This document shows, one piece after another, positions 12,185-24,636 of a stretch of DNA of 64,000 nt. The stretch's first letter is position 1; the number at the start of each line of letters is the position of its first letter. Made by a program: the position numbers and the translations under genes. The notes beneath the pieces were generated by a model. The model made no database searches. It saw only the letters and a program-made list of their open reading frames with translations, and had not been told where the DNA came from. This DNA is from Lingula anatina. Its lineage: Eukaryota > Brachiopoda > Lingulata > Lingulida > Lingulidae. The stretch spans positions 124,001 through 188,000 of the forward strand of contig NW_019774848.1 of the NCBI RefSeq assembly GCF_001039355.2. Reading direction: 5' to 3'.

Positions 12185-13751
12185 ATGGCAGCATTATTTG
12201 CATGTACTAAGTGCAACAGCAGGCATCCGTTTGAAGAACTCTCTCCCGCAGATCAACTTTGTAAAGTGAGTTCAATCTCTTTCCACCTAGTGCATTTGCC
12301 GAAAACTGAGGCAGTTGGTTACGTCCCTTTGTCTGCTCAGTAGATGTTATCTGTTTCCCCTTGAAAGTAATTCAAACCATATTGAAACCACTCTTAAAGT
12401 GATCCTAGAAAAATATCTGTATCAAAAGCCTTAAAATGTACAAATCGCTTGGTCGTCTGTCGTTGTTAGTACTAAGTCTTAATTAAATGAATGCAACGGT
12501 CTTCACTGCAGACAGTGCAGGTGCATTTCGAAAATCATTGTATGTTTACATTGACTAGTAAGTGTGATTGTCCAGTCTTTATAACCATCTTTACAAATTT
12601 TGACTGTAATCTTCAGGTTGTTGATCACTAATATGATTTTGTTTACATTGATAAACAGTTCTATATGGATGTATGATACTGCATATGGTGGCAGTACTAG
12701 ATTCTCTCTGAAATGATGTTCTTACCACATAAATTCATTTTCTCAGATTGATGTACAGTTGTATATTATTATTCTTTTCAGGAATGTCGTAATGCTTACC
12801 CTACTGTAAAATGCACCTATTGTAGGGCAGAGTTCCAAATAAAAGAGTAAGTATGTGATGAAATTGAATCTTAAAAAAAGATTTCACTCCAGCTCAGTGT
12901 TGTTTTTTACATTGCTTAGAATCTCTTTGCTTTAACAGAAAACCAAATGCAAGAACTTAAGCTAAATTTCATTTTAGCTTGTGAAATAAACAAACAAAAT
13001 GAACAAAAAAAAAAAGAAATTAAAATTAATGAATGAAAATATAATGTGATAGATTTAAATGTTCCTTTAAAACTTATTCTTCCAGTAAGGGAAATACAAA
13101 TTCTATTTGTAAGAAGTGTGCTCAGTGTGTCAAATCCTATGGAAAGGCAAGTATGCTATGCAGCTGCAAACTAAATGTGATTCCGTGACTGTAGAAATAA
13201 ATTTTCAAAAAAATACCTTTACCCAACATCATAAGGTGAAAATTACTATTTGTACAAACAATGTACCACTTTTTAATACTAAATTTAATTTAGCATGAAA
13301 TGCATGTGAATACACTGTAGGTAAATCTTGTTTTATTATGTTAAGTTCAAAACGTACTTTAACCAGAGATGTGTGGTGAATTTTCAGCCTACAACTTGTG
13401 AATACTGCAATATCTTGGCTGCCTTCATTGGGAACAAGTGTCAAAGATGTGCCAACTCTGAGAAGAAGTGGGGCTCACCTCAGACCTGTGAGCAGTGTAA
13501 ACAGAAGTGTGCTTTTGACAGGAGTGATGAGGCCAAGAAGAAGGTACAGGAACCCAACACATTACACTGTAACTCATCCCTGAGATGGGTGATTTTAGAA
13601 ACAAACTTCTTACACTGTTGTTGAGAATGAGGATTTCAGAAACAAAACTTAAATACTGTCGCTTGTTCTTCAGATAGATGATTTTAGAAATACAAATTTT
13701 ACACTGACATTTATTTTTTGTAGATAATTAAAAGAACTGAATGGGTGCAAA

Positions 13752-13782
<31 letters not shown>

Positions 13783-15944
13783 TTTAAAAAATTAAACTGA
13801 AAAAGATTTTTAAAAATTCCATATTTAGGTGGATGGAAAACTCTTGTGTTGGCTGTGTACTATGGCCTACAAAAGGGTGCTAGCTAAAGCTAAAAAGCAA
13901 AGGCAAGAAAATGGACGTACAGACACAAATTTGTTGTCCAGTGTAGACAGTCAGCAGAGTAGTGGCACACCTGGTTTATTAGGCAGCACGGGTACACCTG
14001 CCGATGTTAAGAAACTCACAGACAATGAAATGACTCCTAAGAAAGAGAAATCCAGTAAAGAACCTCATCATGAAAGTAGTAGTACGAGTAGCAGTAAACA
14101 TCATCATCACCACCACCACCATCATCATCGCTCTCACTCACGGGATCATAAGAGGAGGAGTAACAATGGTGAGAAGGTGAAGGAAAACAAAGATCACCAT
14201 CATCATCACCACCACTCTTCCCATCATCACAAACACAGTAAAGACAGCAAAGATAACAAGTCACATGCTGAAAAGTCCAAAACTCACCATGGGAGTGAAA
14301 AGTAAGTACCACTGTGATAGTTTTTAAGGCAGTACGTCTATTTTCTCAGTTGATGTTTATTATCAAGGTAACAGCACAGAAGATGGTCCATGTTATCATA
14401 ATAAAGTTTCCTTTTAACATGACTCCATCTGTCTCTCTCTCAGAAGTTTAAAGTTCAGGCCAGTGGAATCAGATATCATTTTGATCATACACATCTGGAT
14501 ACTGTGCTGCGATAGTTTTACTTTTGGTTGGTGTTGGTTATTTCCATTATAGTTCCCAGAGTCGGGAAGTTTTTGCCTCTTTATTTGAGTAGTGAAAAAA
14601 GATTGATCTTACCATTTATTTAGATCTCACAACCAAGAACAACATGGAGGCAAGAAACCTAAATTGGAAAGAAATGCCTCAAATGGTCTGACTCCAACAA
14701 AGAGGTATGTGTTTTAGTGGGCTTCCTTTTAAATATTTTCATTTTCAAATTGAAAAGTAATGCTCATTTGATCTTAAAAAATGCCATTTTTGTAATTTTT
14801 GAGTTTGTCCTTTAAAGTAACTCCAGTCTATAAACAGGGTGTACCAAAGAAATTCCAAGGAGTCTGTTTGGTTCTAGTTTGTCCACTGTGGCCAGTACAG
14901 ATGACCATGGCCTTGGAGACCCTGCCAGCTCAGACAACATTGTGGCTCTGACGCAGCTGCGCGAGGAAGTGGAAATGCTGAAAAAGCAAATCCAGCAGAA
15001 AGACCAACAACTCCTGGAAAAGGAGAGGAAGGTAGGGCCTTTGACAAAATTTGGCAATCAATTGAGTTGAAACAATTATAAGTTAATTGCTTACACTGTA
15101 TCTCTATTCAGTAAGTGATAGGTGCCTTGTTAACGTTTCTGTTAATGCATTGTTAAAAATGTGCTAGAAGTAGATTTTGTTGTTTAAAAGCATCCATTTA
15201 TATAAAAGCATTTTCTTCTTATAAAACACCCGTGTTAAAAGGAAAGAGGAAAGCAGTGAAAACTTGATAAGCAATTCACTCGCTGTGTCTTGTACACTAT
15301 GTAAACAAGCTTCTGTATTCACAGATGACTGATCTGAAAGCTAAGAACTTTGAGGTGGAGAAGGAGTTGAGGAGCAAGATTACCACCATGCAGAAACAAC
15401 AGGAGGAGGCCACTAATCAGATGCAGGTCTGTATAGTGTAGACTTGATTCTATCTGGTATAAATCAGAAATCTGAATTTTGTGGAGTGGTTTTTGACTTT
15501 AGTGACCCCCAGACCCTCAGTCATATGACTACACACCATTTCTTTAAAAAAAACTGATTTTTTAGCAGGAGTGATTCATGGTCAGTCTTCTGTCTTGGAT
15601 AATTATGTACCAAGAGTGATCACTGGTTTTACTATTTTAAAGAGCTTCCTAGTAGAATTTAAATTATGTTGATACCAAGGCATTTTCCATCATAGAAATT
15701 ACTAAGCATTGTTGATAATGGGTTTTTGCATGTGTATTTAAGGCAGTCCATAAAATCATTGACTCAACTTTAAAGATGTCGTAGTATCTGTTGTAAACTT
15801 CCAAAGTCTCATAATTCAACATTTCCACCTAAAAGTTCCTGTTTTATTCTGCAGGCCAAGATACGACAACTCCAGAAAGAAGTAACACAGCTTCAGAAAA
15901 ATAAAAAGATATCTTCTAGTGCTGTATCAAGCCCAATGGTTTAA
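12185..15944 (+). CDS. FAM76B: FAM76A/B family protein, 9 exons, poly-histidine tract
   Basis: Coding exons: 12185-12265, 12782-12846, 13086-13146, 13388-13543, 13829-14301, 14624-14704, 14860-15031, 15325-15426 and 15855-15944; 426 residues. The N-terminal about 130 residues are a cysteine-rich module with repeated CxxC pairs (ACTKC, CTYCRAEF, CKKCAQC, CEYCN, CQRC, CEQCKQKC, CWLC), presumably zinc-binding. Exon 5 encodes ten consecutive histidines (residues about 212-221) and a second run of seven (about 244-250) in a Ser/Lys-rich region; the human FAM76B histidine run directs it to nuclear speckles. The C-terminal third is a coiled coil (LREEVEMLKKQIQQKD onward). Intron 3 uses a GC donor (AAG/GCAAGT), required for frame. 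The acceptor of exon 7 at 14860 is weak and is my least certain boundary; a site two codons away also keeps frame. A second copy of exon 9 lies at 18421-18510. Whether this is A- or B-like cannot be told. Confidence 0.94.
13751..13782. repeat. ATAC microsatellite in FAM76 intron 4
   Basis: About eight tandem ATAC units. Confidence 0.95.
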
Positions 15945-18078
15945 AACTAGAAGTTGATAAAGGGTGAAACAGAGACATTTTATTTTTGATCTTTATAGAA
16001 TTTTGAAAGAATTATTCTCCTGAACTGATCAAAATCATGTGGGATAAATATGAAACTTCTTGCAGTTCAGAAATGTGTGTTTGCTGTACAATTGAAAGAA
16101 CAAGGAATAATTGGATATAATTACATGAGAGAAAGTGATCTGGTGTATAAAGTGTGCTTTAATAATCCATATTGAACTTTTAAGGATGTCCAGTTTACCT
16201 TAACATCCTTTTATTGAAGTGATTGTTATAGTGCATGAGTTTTCTTTTTAACATGTGCAATTCCTATGAAGCCCAGAGGTGATCAAATGGTGTGTTATAC
16301 CAACAGCTGCGTGGATACTGCACAATACTATGCATTATACCAACAGCTGCTTGGATACTGCACAATACTGTGTGTCATACCAACAGTTGCTTGGATACTG
16401 CACAATACTGTGTTATACCAACAGCTGCAAGGATACTACACAATACTGTGTTATACCTACAGCTGCCTGGATACTGCACAGCACTGTAAGTTATACCAAC
16501 AGCTGCCTGGATACTGCACAATACTGTGTTATACCAACAGCTGCCTGGATACTGCACAATACTGTGTTATACCAACAGCTGCCTGGATATTGCACAATAC
16601 TGTGTTATACCAACAGCTGCCTGGATACTACACAGTATTGTGTCTTATACCAACAGCTGCCTGGATACTGCACAATATTGTGTCTTATACCAACAGCTGC
16701 CTGGATACTGCACAATTGTGGACATATCCTTTACTTAAAGGCCAAGGACAAGACTGGTTCTGTTGTAAGCATGTGCATTATATTTACGTTTTGTTTTATA
16801 GCACCTGAATTTTTGATGTAAACTTTATTGGATTGTTCTTGATAAAATGTTTGTAATGTTATACTGAAAGAATATTTATTTTCAGCAAGTCAGAGTAGTT
16901 TGAGAATCTGTTTTAAAGCTGAAGGCTGATTTAATATGTGGCACCTTATGACTAAATGAAGACATTTTATAATTTTTTAAGTGCTTTTAACAAGAATCCC
17001 ATGGAGACATTCTATACTGACATCTTATTTAATTGTATATATATTTGATTATATATAGCATGATAAGACGAGTACGTCTTGAAAAAATAACCTAATTTTA
17101 TTTGTAGAATTTAAATTATGTTGATACAAAGTCAAAAAGGTGCATGCTGTTTTCACAAGTCACTTTCCCCCAATTCCTTTATTAAATGTACAGTTCATGG
17201 GGAGTGATCATTGTGAAACATTTATAAATGCTCCTATCAACAGAAATATACCTCTAGTATAGTCTTGATGTCTTGTGTAGTTATTTTTCTGTCGGCTAAG
17301 TTACTTTTCACTGCAAGCATTTAGCCAGAATCAGTGTGGTGGCTCATTTCAATTTAGATTCTATTTTGGGTGCCATGCCTAACAACCATTGGTGTTAAGG
17401 TACATGTCCACTTTTTTTTTTCAAATAACGAGATAACTTTCATGGTAAAATTATAACTTGTAGGGATATTATTTTTAACCTTCTTTAATTTTTGAGCATA
17501 GTCCCATAAATGTATGCCCTGTTTTCTGGAAACTTTCTGCGATTTACTTTGAAGAGAATGGCAACTACATAAAAGTTTCTTAAGAGAAAAACTCTGATAA
17601 GAAGGGTTTTGTGGTTGGTAACAAATGATTTATATCATGTATGTGAGATATAACGCATTCACCAGAGCAATATATGCCAGAACACTGAGCATTTGCGGCA
17701 GTGACAGCATATTATTTGATGTACATACGAACAGTGTTCACATTTCATCGAAAAACACCCCTTACACCAAATAAAGCATATATATCGCCTAGAGCACATA
17801 ACATCTTTGGGTATATGTTGTCTACGATATCACTGTACAAACTTTACCTACAGCATAAAAAAAACATGGTGGTAATCAGCGTCTTACTACTAGATTTTTC
17901 TCTATTTAAGTGTTCAGACTTCAGCAGAGTGGACACAGGAGTATAACACCATGCTTGTGCACATTCATCCACAACATTCCTTTAACATTAGCAGGTAAAA
18001 AATATCACTGCCCACAAAACCAATTCTTGACATAACTAATGGCAAGTTTTTGTTACTGTAACACCAGCTTTACTGTTC
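15945..18078. other. 3' flank between FAM76 and the extra RTN4IP1 exon copy
   Basis: Holds the presumed FAM76 3' UTR, the 38-bp minisatellite (16285-16720) and AT-rich sequence without convincing coding exons. From 15707 onward everything is repeated at 18273-20863. Confidence 0.6.
16285..16720 (+). repeat. Minisatellite, about 38-40 bp unit, about 11 copies (copy A)
   Basis: Tandem units of the form TATACCAACAGCTGCCTGG followed by ATACTGCACAATACTGTGT. Units differ by 1-3 bp, so the frame rotates. The unit is free of stop codons in several frames, which produces long spurious reading frames of about 180 codons. It lies about 340 bp past the FAM76 stop codon, probably in the 3' UTR. Confidence 0.9.
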
Positions 18079-18249
18079 CTATGCCACAGAAGCTGCCACA
18101 TTCTCATCATTCAGTGTGTCCGTCTCCTGATGTCTAGCTCTTTCTTTGATGTCAATTACAGTTTTCCCCCTAGCATGCCCACTAGAAACCTTGTCAAATG
18201 CCTCTGGCAACTCTTCAAAGCCATAAATCTTCTCAATGACTGGGCTGAT
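18079..18249 (-). pseudogene. Extra copy of RTN4IP1 last exon (haplotype duplicate)
   Basis: Encodes the same 57-residue end as 20676-20846 with one visible conservative substitution (SSGHARGKT versus SGGHARGKT), including the same acceptor and TAG stop. It is not joined to any upstream RTN4IP1 exon here: the sequence breaks at the N at 18272, 23 bp beyond the exon. Most likely the other allele rather than a true pseudogene. Confidence 0.75.
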
Positions 18250-18420
18250 CTGTGAAGGTAAACAAGACAAGNCATTGTTGATAATGGGTTTTTGCATGTG
18301 TATTTAAGGCAGTCCATAAAATCATTGACTCAACTTTAAAGATGTCGTAGTATCTGTTGTAAACTTCCAAAGTCTCATAATTCAACATTTCCACCTAAAA
18401 GTTCCTGTTTTATTCTGCAG

Positions 18421-18510
18421 GCCAAGATACGACAACTCCAGAAAGAAGTAACACAGCTTCAGAAAAATAAAAAGATATCTTCTAGTGCTGTATCAAGCCC
18501 AATGGTTTAA
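18421..18510 (+). pseudogene. Extra copy of FAM76 last exon (haplotype duplicate)
   Basis: Matches 15855-15944 with acceptor and TAA stop, encoding AKIRQLQKEVTQLQKNKK and the rest of the tail. It lies downstream of the single-N junction and has no other FAM76 exons beside it. Confidence 0.75.
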
Positions 18511-18849
18511 AACTAGAAGTTGATAAAGGGTGAAACAGAGACATTTTATTTTTGATCTTTATAGAATTTTGAAAGAATTATCCTCCTGAACTGATCAAAA
18601 TCATGTGGGATAAATATGAAACTTCTTGCAGTTCAGAAATGTGTGTTTGCTGTACAATTGAAAGAACAAGGAATAATTGGATATAATTACATGAGAGAAA
18701 GTGATCTGGTGTATAAAGTGTGCTTTAATAATCCATATTGAACTTTTAAGGATGTCCAGTTTACCTTTACATCCTTTTATTGAAGTGATTGTTATAGTGC
18801 ATGAGTTTTCTTTTTAACATGTGCAATTCCTATGAAGCCCAGAGGTGAT

Positions 18850-19290
18850 CAAATGGTGTGTTATACCAACAGCTGCAAGGATACTGCACAATACTATGCA
18901 TTATACCAACAGCTGCTTGGATACTGCACAATACTGTGTGTTATACCAACAGCTGCCTGGATACTGCACAGTATTGTGTGTCATACCAACAGTTGCTTGG
19001 ATACTGCACAATACTGTGTTATACCAACAGCTGCCTGGATACTGCACAATACTGTGTTATACCAACAGCTGCCTGGATACTACACAGTACTGTAAGTTAT
19101 ACAAACAGCTGCCTGGACATTGCACAATACTGTGTTATACCAACAGCTGCCTGGATACTGCACAATATTGTGTCTTATACCAACAGCTGCCTGGATACTG
19201 CACAATATTGTGTCTTATACCAACAGCTGCCTGGATACCGCACAATATTGTGTCTTATACCAACAGCTGCCTGGATACTGCACAATTGTG
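18850..19290 (+). repeat. Minisatellite, about 38-40 bp unit (copy B)
   Basis: Second copy of the 16285-16720 array, again about 11 units, but the order of variant units differs (for example TACTGTAAGTTATAC variants sit at a different unit). The array has therefore changed between the two copies. Confidence 0.88.
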
Positions 19291-20675
19291 GACATATCCT
19301 TTACTTAAAGGCTAAGGACAAGACTGGTTCTGTTGTAAGCATGTGCATTATATTTACGTTTTGTTTTATAGCACCTGAATTTTTGATGTAAACTTTATTG
19401 GATTGTTCTTGATAAAATGTTTGTAATGTTATACTGAAAGAATATTTATTTTCAGCAAGTCAGAGTAGTTTGAGAATCTGTTTTAAAGCTGAAGGCCGAT
19501 TTAATATGTGGCACCTTATGACTAAATGAAGACATTTTATAATTTTTTAAGTGCTTTTAACAAGAATCCCATGGAGACATTCTATACTGACATCTTATTT
19601 AATTGTATATATATTTGATTATATATAGCATGATAAGACGAGTACGTCTTGAAAAAATAACCTAATTTTATTTGTAGAATTTAAATTATGTTGATACAAA
19701 GTCAAAAAGGTGCATGCTGTTTTCACAAGTCACTTTCCCCCCAATTCCTTTATTAAATGTACAGTTCATGGGGAGTGATCATTGTGAAACATTTATAAAT
19801 GCTCCTATCAACAGAAATATACCTCTAGTATAGTCTTGATGTCTTGTGTAGTTATTTTTCTGTCGGCTAAGTTACTTTTCACTGCAAGCATTTGACCAGA
19901 ATCCAATCTTCAGTGTGGTGGCTCATTTCAATTTCTTTATAGATTCCAGTTTGGGTGCCATGCCTAACAACCATTGGTGTTAAGGTATATGTCCACATTT
20001 TTTTTCAAATAATGAGATAACTTTCATGGTAAAATTATTATAACTCGTAGGGAAATTATTTTTAACCTTCTTTAATTTTTGAGCAATAGGTCCATAAAGG
20101 TATGTCCTGTTTTCTGGAAACTTTCCGTGATTTACTTTGAAGAGAATGGCAACTACATAAAAGTTAATTAAGAGAAAAATTCTGATAAGAAGGGTTTTGT
20201 GGTCGGTAACAAATATTTATATCATGTACATGTGAGATATACGGTAACACATTCACCAGAGCAATATGTGCCAGAACACTTCTCAGCATTTGCGGCAGTG
20301 ACAGCATGTTATTTGATGTACATACGAACAGTGTTCACATTTCATCGAAAAACACCCCTTACACCAAATAAAGCGTATATATCGCATCGAGCACATAACA
20401 TCTTTGGGTATATGTTGTCTGCGATATCACTGTACAAACTTTACCTACAGCATAAAAAAAACATGGTGGTAATCGGCGTCTTACTACTAGATTTTTCTCT
20501 ATTTAAGTGTTCAGACTTCAGCAGAGTGGACACAGGAGTATAACACCATGCTTGTGCACATTCATCCACAACATTCCTTTAACATTAGCAGGTAAAAAAT
20601 ATCACTGCCCACAAAACCAATTCTTGACATAACTAATGGCAAGTTTTTGTTACTGTAACACCAGCTTTACTGTTC

Positions 20676-23600
20676 CTATGCCACAGAAGCTGCCACATTC
20701 TCATCATTCAGTGTGTCCGTCTCCTGATGTCTAGCTCTCTCTTTGATGTCTATTACAGTTTTTCCCCTAGCATGCCCACCAGAAACCTTGTCAAATGCCT
20801 CTGGCAACTCTTCAAAGCCATAAATCTTCTCAATGACTGGGCTGATCTGTGAAGGTAAACAAGTAAATGTAAGAAACAAAATTACAATTTATCCTTCTCT
20901 AAGGGTGCATTCCCTGAGATTTAGATCGATCTGGGGGTTCACGCTAAATTGCAGTCAGCCGAGTGTGCACCATAGTTAATTACCCCCTTACAGCTTTTAG
21001 TAGGCGGGACAGACATTTAAGCCTGTTAAGCTGACACCAATCTCGTGAGACTCCCCAGGGGGATAGATCGATCTAAATATCTATGGGAATGGGGTCTAAG
21101 TCACATCCCTCCTATCAAGTAAGTCTAGTGTCCAATGCAGACTGTATATAGTGCAAACCACACACTATAACAGAATACTGTTTTTGTAATTATCCCATAA
21201 TATATTTAAATTAATATCTTGGTAATTTTTTCATAGAAAATTCAACATCACCTTTTTTTGTCTTCTGAAAAGTATTCTGTAATTTTCCTGATACGGACCA
21301 AAACTGTACAAATCAATTAAAATCCTGAAAACTAAAACAATTTCAGGATTTATGTTTACCTGTTCTTGATCAACTAGGGTTGCAATTCTCTCAAGGGCCT
21401 CACCATTTGGCATGAAGACAGCCCATCTTAAAGACTGGCCACTTTGGAAAAACTGGAAGAGAAGTTTTTTTCTAAAGCACTTATACTGTGCAACATGCAC
21501 AATGCAGTAAAAAATGTACATATTAAACATTTCAGAAGCAATTGCTATAAAGCATGTGAATGAATGGCCAGTGAACTGGAAAATATTTTTGTCAAAACAT
21601 CTGGCCTAAAATGTATTTACCTGAATATTTTTGCAGGCTAGCTCAGTTCCACTTTTCACAAAGCCTGCTGGAACGCCGAGGGTGTCCCCGTTTCTAAGAA
21701 AGTTGTGAACAACAGTGACCACTGAGGCATTCCTCCAGGTGTTCAGGTACTGCTGGGCCTCCTTAGTGACCTGTCCACCCAATGTGTCCAGCACCAGGTC
21801 AAACCTAACAAAATAAACCTTCCAGGTGACCCTGTTCTGATATATCTACTACTATTATAACACATTGGTTTTCATGCATAACAACATACAACTTGGTATC
21901 ACATGTAAAATTTTGGCATACAGGCACAAATAATTTTTTTCTTCATTTTGCTAAATTTAAGTAACTTTTTCTTGCATTTTTAAGCAACAGAAAAATACAA
22001 TTAAAAATCAAAATGAATGCGAAAGGTCTTTGCCTCATGATAACAGGCTATTAGAAAAGAAATGGAGCTGATTCAGTTCAACAAACTCTTCTTCAACTTT
22101 TTCCTCCTTTGTATCAAAATGTTCCAGAAACACATGATAAGAGATCATATGTATTTCAATAGCTCCAATTTAGTACATAACTGGGAGTGTTAGAACTGTG
22201 GTGGCTGTAACAATGTCACCTACCCTGACAGCCGTGTAAGTTCTTCAGTGACATTTTGTGTGTTGTAATCTATCACGTTATCAGCACCCAGTGACAGCAA
22301 CAGAGGCACTGCGTCGGTGGAACAGGTGGTTGTCACCTCTGCACCCCAGGCTTTGAGGAGCTGACAGAGAAATAATGAGAATAAATATCTATTGAGGGAA
22401 CGTACTAAGTATGGGCCACATCTTTAGATGTTTACAGTGTGTAATCTTAGAACAATTAAAAACCCAGTATAGCAAAATGAGTATTTTAATACTCATACCA
22501 TATTTCCACCTGTGCTTGGTTTTCTATTACACTGCTCAGTGTGATGGTTTTTTATTCACTTACTTGTATTGCAAAAGTTCCCACTCCCCCTGAACCTGCA
22601 TAAATCAACACCCTGAAGGAGGATAGAAAAGATTAAAACATTTCAATCGTTTTCAAACTCAATTTTTAGTCTTCCCCAAAACAAATTCCAAGGTGTAAAC
22701 ATATGAAACTGAGGATTTGATTTAGAAGGTATAAAAATTTACCTTACTGTATGTGGGTATGTGACAATTAAATTTTTTTTTTTGAGTATTTCAAAAATGA
22801 AGACTAAGAAAACCCTCCTTGCTCTACCTTTTTCCTGCAGTATTGTGTTCATTCAGGCCTCCAATGGTAGAAACTGCTGCCCACGTTGTCATGGCAGCAT
22901 AGGGTATGGAGGCTGCTTCTATATGAGACAATCTCTTGGGTTTCAGTGAGATCTGAGAACAGAGTTGAACCATAATATAGATAAATATGTCATCTGTAGG
23001 TAGGTAGTCTTCAGTCCTCTTGTGGTTACTAATACTAACTCATATTTCAGTTTTCTCAATGAGTTTGGTTAAATGGTCATCAGTATTACTCCTGAACCCT
23101 CACCTCACTCTCTGATGATACAGTGAACTCTGCATGTGCTCCTTGTCTTTGGGCACCAAGGGCTCCCCACACCTTGATTAAAAAAAAAGATCTTATCACT
23201 TAGATAAAAATATCTCAGTTTTTGTTACGAGTGCACCATTACATGAAGTATTGTATTTTTATTCTGCCTTAATTTTTTTTACTACATGTTCATGACTTTT
23301 AATAAGGCTATCCTAATTAAAAGGCTCTAGGAACTGGCCATCTCTGGCAGACAAGGTGTTAATCTACCTCATCTCCTGGTTTGAATCTCCTCACACCCAC
23401 TCCTGTCGCCACCACCACACCTGAGAAGTCCCGGCCAAGAGACAGAGGAAACTCTGACCCAGAACTCAGTGAGCATCGTAGCCTTCTGTAGAAATTTAAA
23501 ATACTGGATCCATAGCCAGCTGAAATATTTACAAAATCATCGGTGACAATTGACTACAAATTGCATCTTCTGCTAACAAACAGCAATCTCTTTACAGCAC

Positions 23601-24104
23601 ATCATCAAGTACCCGGTATTAGGAGGTAAAAACTGACAGTTCAATTTATCTCAGCATTCATTATACAATTATTTAGCTGTAGTGATATATCATGCCCTTA
23701 AACACAAGGCTTGCATATCATGTCAGAGAAATGTAATCTTATAAGAGTATCAATTTATTCTATATTTAAGTGAAAAACCTTTTCTCTAAATCTATACCTC
23801 TCATTCGTACATCAATGGGATTGACACTGGCAGCGTGGACCTCTATTAGCAGTTCATCTGGATTCCTAATCATTGGTGTTCTGTGCGTTTTTGTCAGTTC
23901 TAGCTCCTCATTTCCTCCATATCTGTGAATCTGCCAAGTTGCCATTCTGCCAGGAATCCGTTTACTGAATGCTCGGCATTGCACAGACAGTACACCCCCG
24001 GATCTTCTCCACACACGAGGCACCAGTTCACAACACGAAGGGTGTCTTAGCTTGCAGCTGTAGTGCAGAGACCTGCTTAAGGATGTGCCCAGTGCTTTAC
24101 TCAT
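20676..24104 (-). CDS. RTN4IP1: Reticulon-4-interacting protein 1, mitochondrial NAD(P)H oxidoreductase, 9 exons
   Basis: Mitochondrial zinc-free medium-chain (quinone oxidoreductase-like) dehydrogenase; the human gene is mutated in optic atrophy OPA10. Coding exons: 24104-23798, 23519-23368, 23172-23104, 22952-22828, 22612-22564, 22360-22224, 21804-21621, 21452-21360 and 20846-20676; all phases close to 428 residues. The Arg/Ser-rich N-terminus ([14 protein letters not shown]) looks like a mitochondrial presequence. Family blocks: [37 protein letters not shown], the nucleotide-binding [31 protein letters not shown] and [10 protein letters not shown]. The C-terminus extends about 20 residues beyond that motif, longer than in human. 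The methionine at 24104 was preferred over one 31 codons upstream because it starts the presequence-like part. A MITE sits 57 bp upstream of the last acceptor. Confidence 0.95.
20903..21096. mobile_element. MITE, PIF/Harbinger-like family, copy 3 (subfamily 2)
   Basis: 194 bp flanked by TAA (20900-20902 and 21097-21099). Ends GGGTGCATTCCC and the complement of GGGAATGGGGTC; both sides carry TTTAGATCGATCT or its complement. It lies in RTN4IP1 intron 8, 57 bp upstream of the last acceptor. Confidence 0.8.
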
Positions 24105-24636
24105 CGTTCCTGCGTCTTGTCCTGTGCTCGATTTTGACACAAAACGACAAATAAATATGTGAAAAGTTACCGGTGGTTCCGTTGAGTGGTGAATCAACGC
24201 AACCGAGTTTCTATCATCAGTAAAAAATAACTATTGCAAGGCATAACCATTTACAAAAGAGTTGACATTCAGGTGTCAAAGTACTTTAAATGTGTTTTCT
24301 ACCTGCGGTCTCCCTCCGTGTTGACAGCTTGCTTATAAAACGTGTTTTCTAAATTTTGCCGATAGATGGCAGTACACATCACTTTACTCTTTAACCAGAT
24401 TTCTTTAATCTTTATGCATTTCTAATAAAGTTATTGCATTATTTTTGATAGAACTTGAATTTAAATTTCAAGTTTGAAGGCATGTGGTTTATACAAGAAT
24501 AAATTCAACTCAACCCGTTTAAAGATTTGTTATCAAAGTTTCGTATTTACATGCAGCGTCACCTATAGTACATACCGGCAAAGTTGACTGTAAACACGTG
24601 AAAGTAGAGCTTAAAAGCAGTGAAATACAGCAGTGG
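24105..24636. promoter_or_regulatory. Putative bidirectional promoter RTN4IP1/QRSL1
   Basis: 532 bp between divergent start codons of two mitochondrial-protein genes. AT-rich, with no clear TATA or CCAAT pair that I can defend. A CACGTG E-box is present at 24596-24601. Confidence 0.5.

Larger units (their letters stand above)
15707..18271. repeat. Tandem segment copy A (probable unmerged haplotype)
   Basis: Near-identical to 18273-about 20863 at an offset of 2566 bp at its left end. It covers the end of FAM76 intron 8, exon 9, the 3' flank and the last RTN4IP1 exon in a tail-to-tail arrangement. The copies are separated by exactly one N at 18272, and differences are scattered SNPs and small indels. 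This is the pattern of two alleles left side by side by the assembler, though a real recent tandem duplication cannot be excluded from sequence alone. Confidence 0.8.
18273..20863. repeat. Tandem segment copy B (probable unmerged haplotype)
   Basis: Second copy of 15707-18271. Its right end runs on without a break into the rest of RTN4IP1, while copy A is continuous with FAM76 on its left. If the two are alleles, the true locus contains one such segment. Confidence 0.8.

Noticed and set aside
14037-14312. Minus-strand Asp-rich frame
   Set aside because: Antisense shadow of the FAM76 histidine tract.
16266-16821. Long overlapping open frames of about 180 codons (and their second copy at 18832-19391)
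   Set aside because: They are translations of the 38-bp minisatellite in three frames, not genes.
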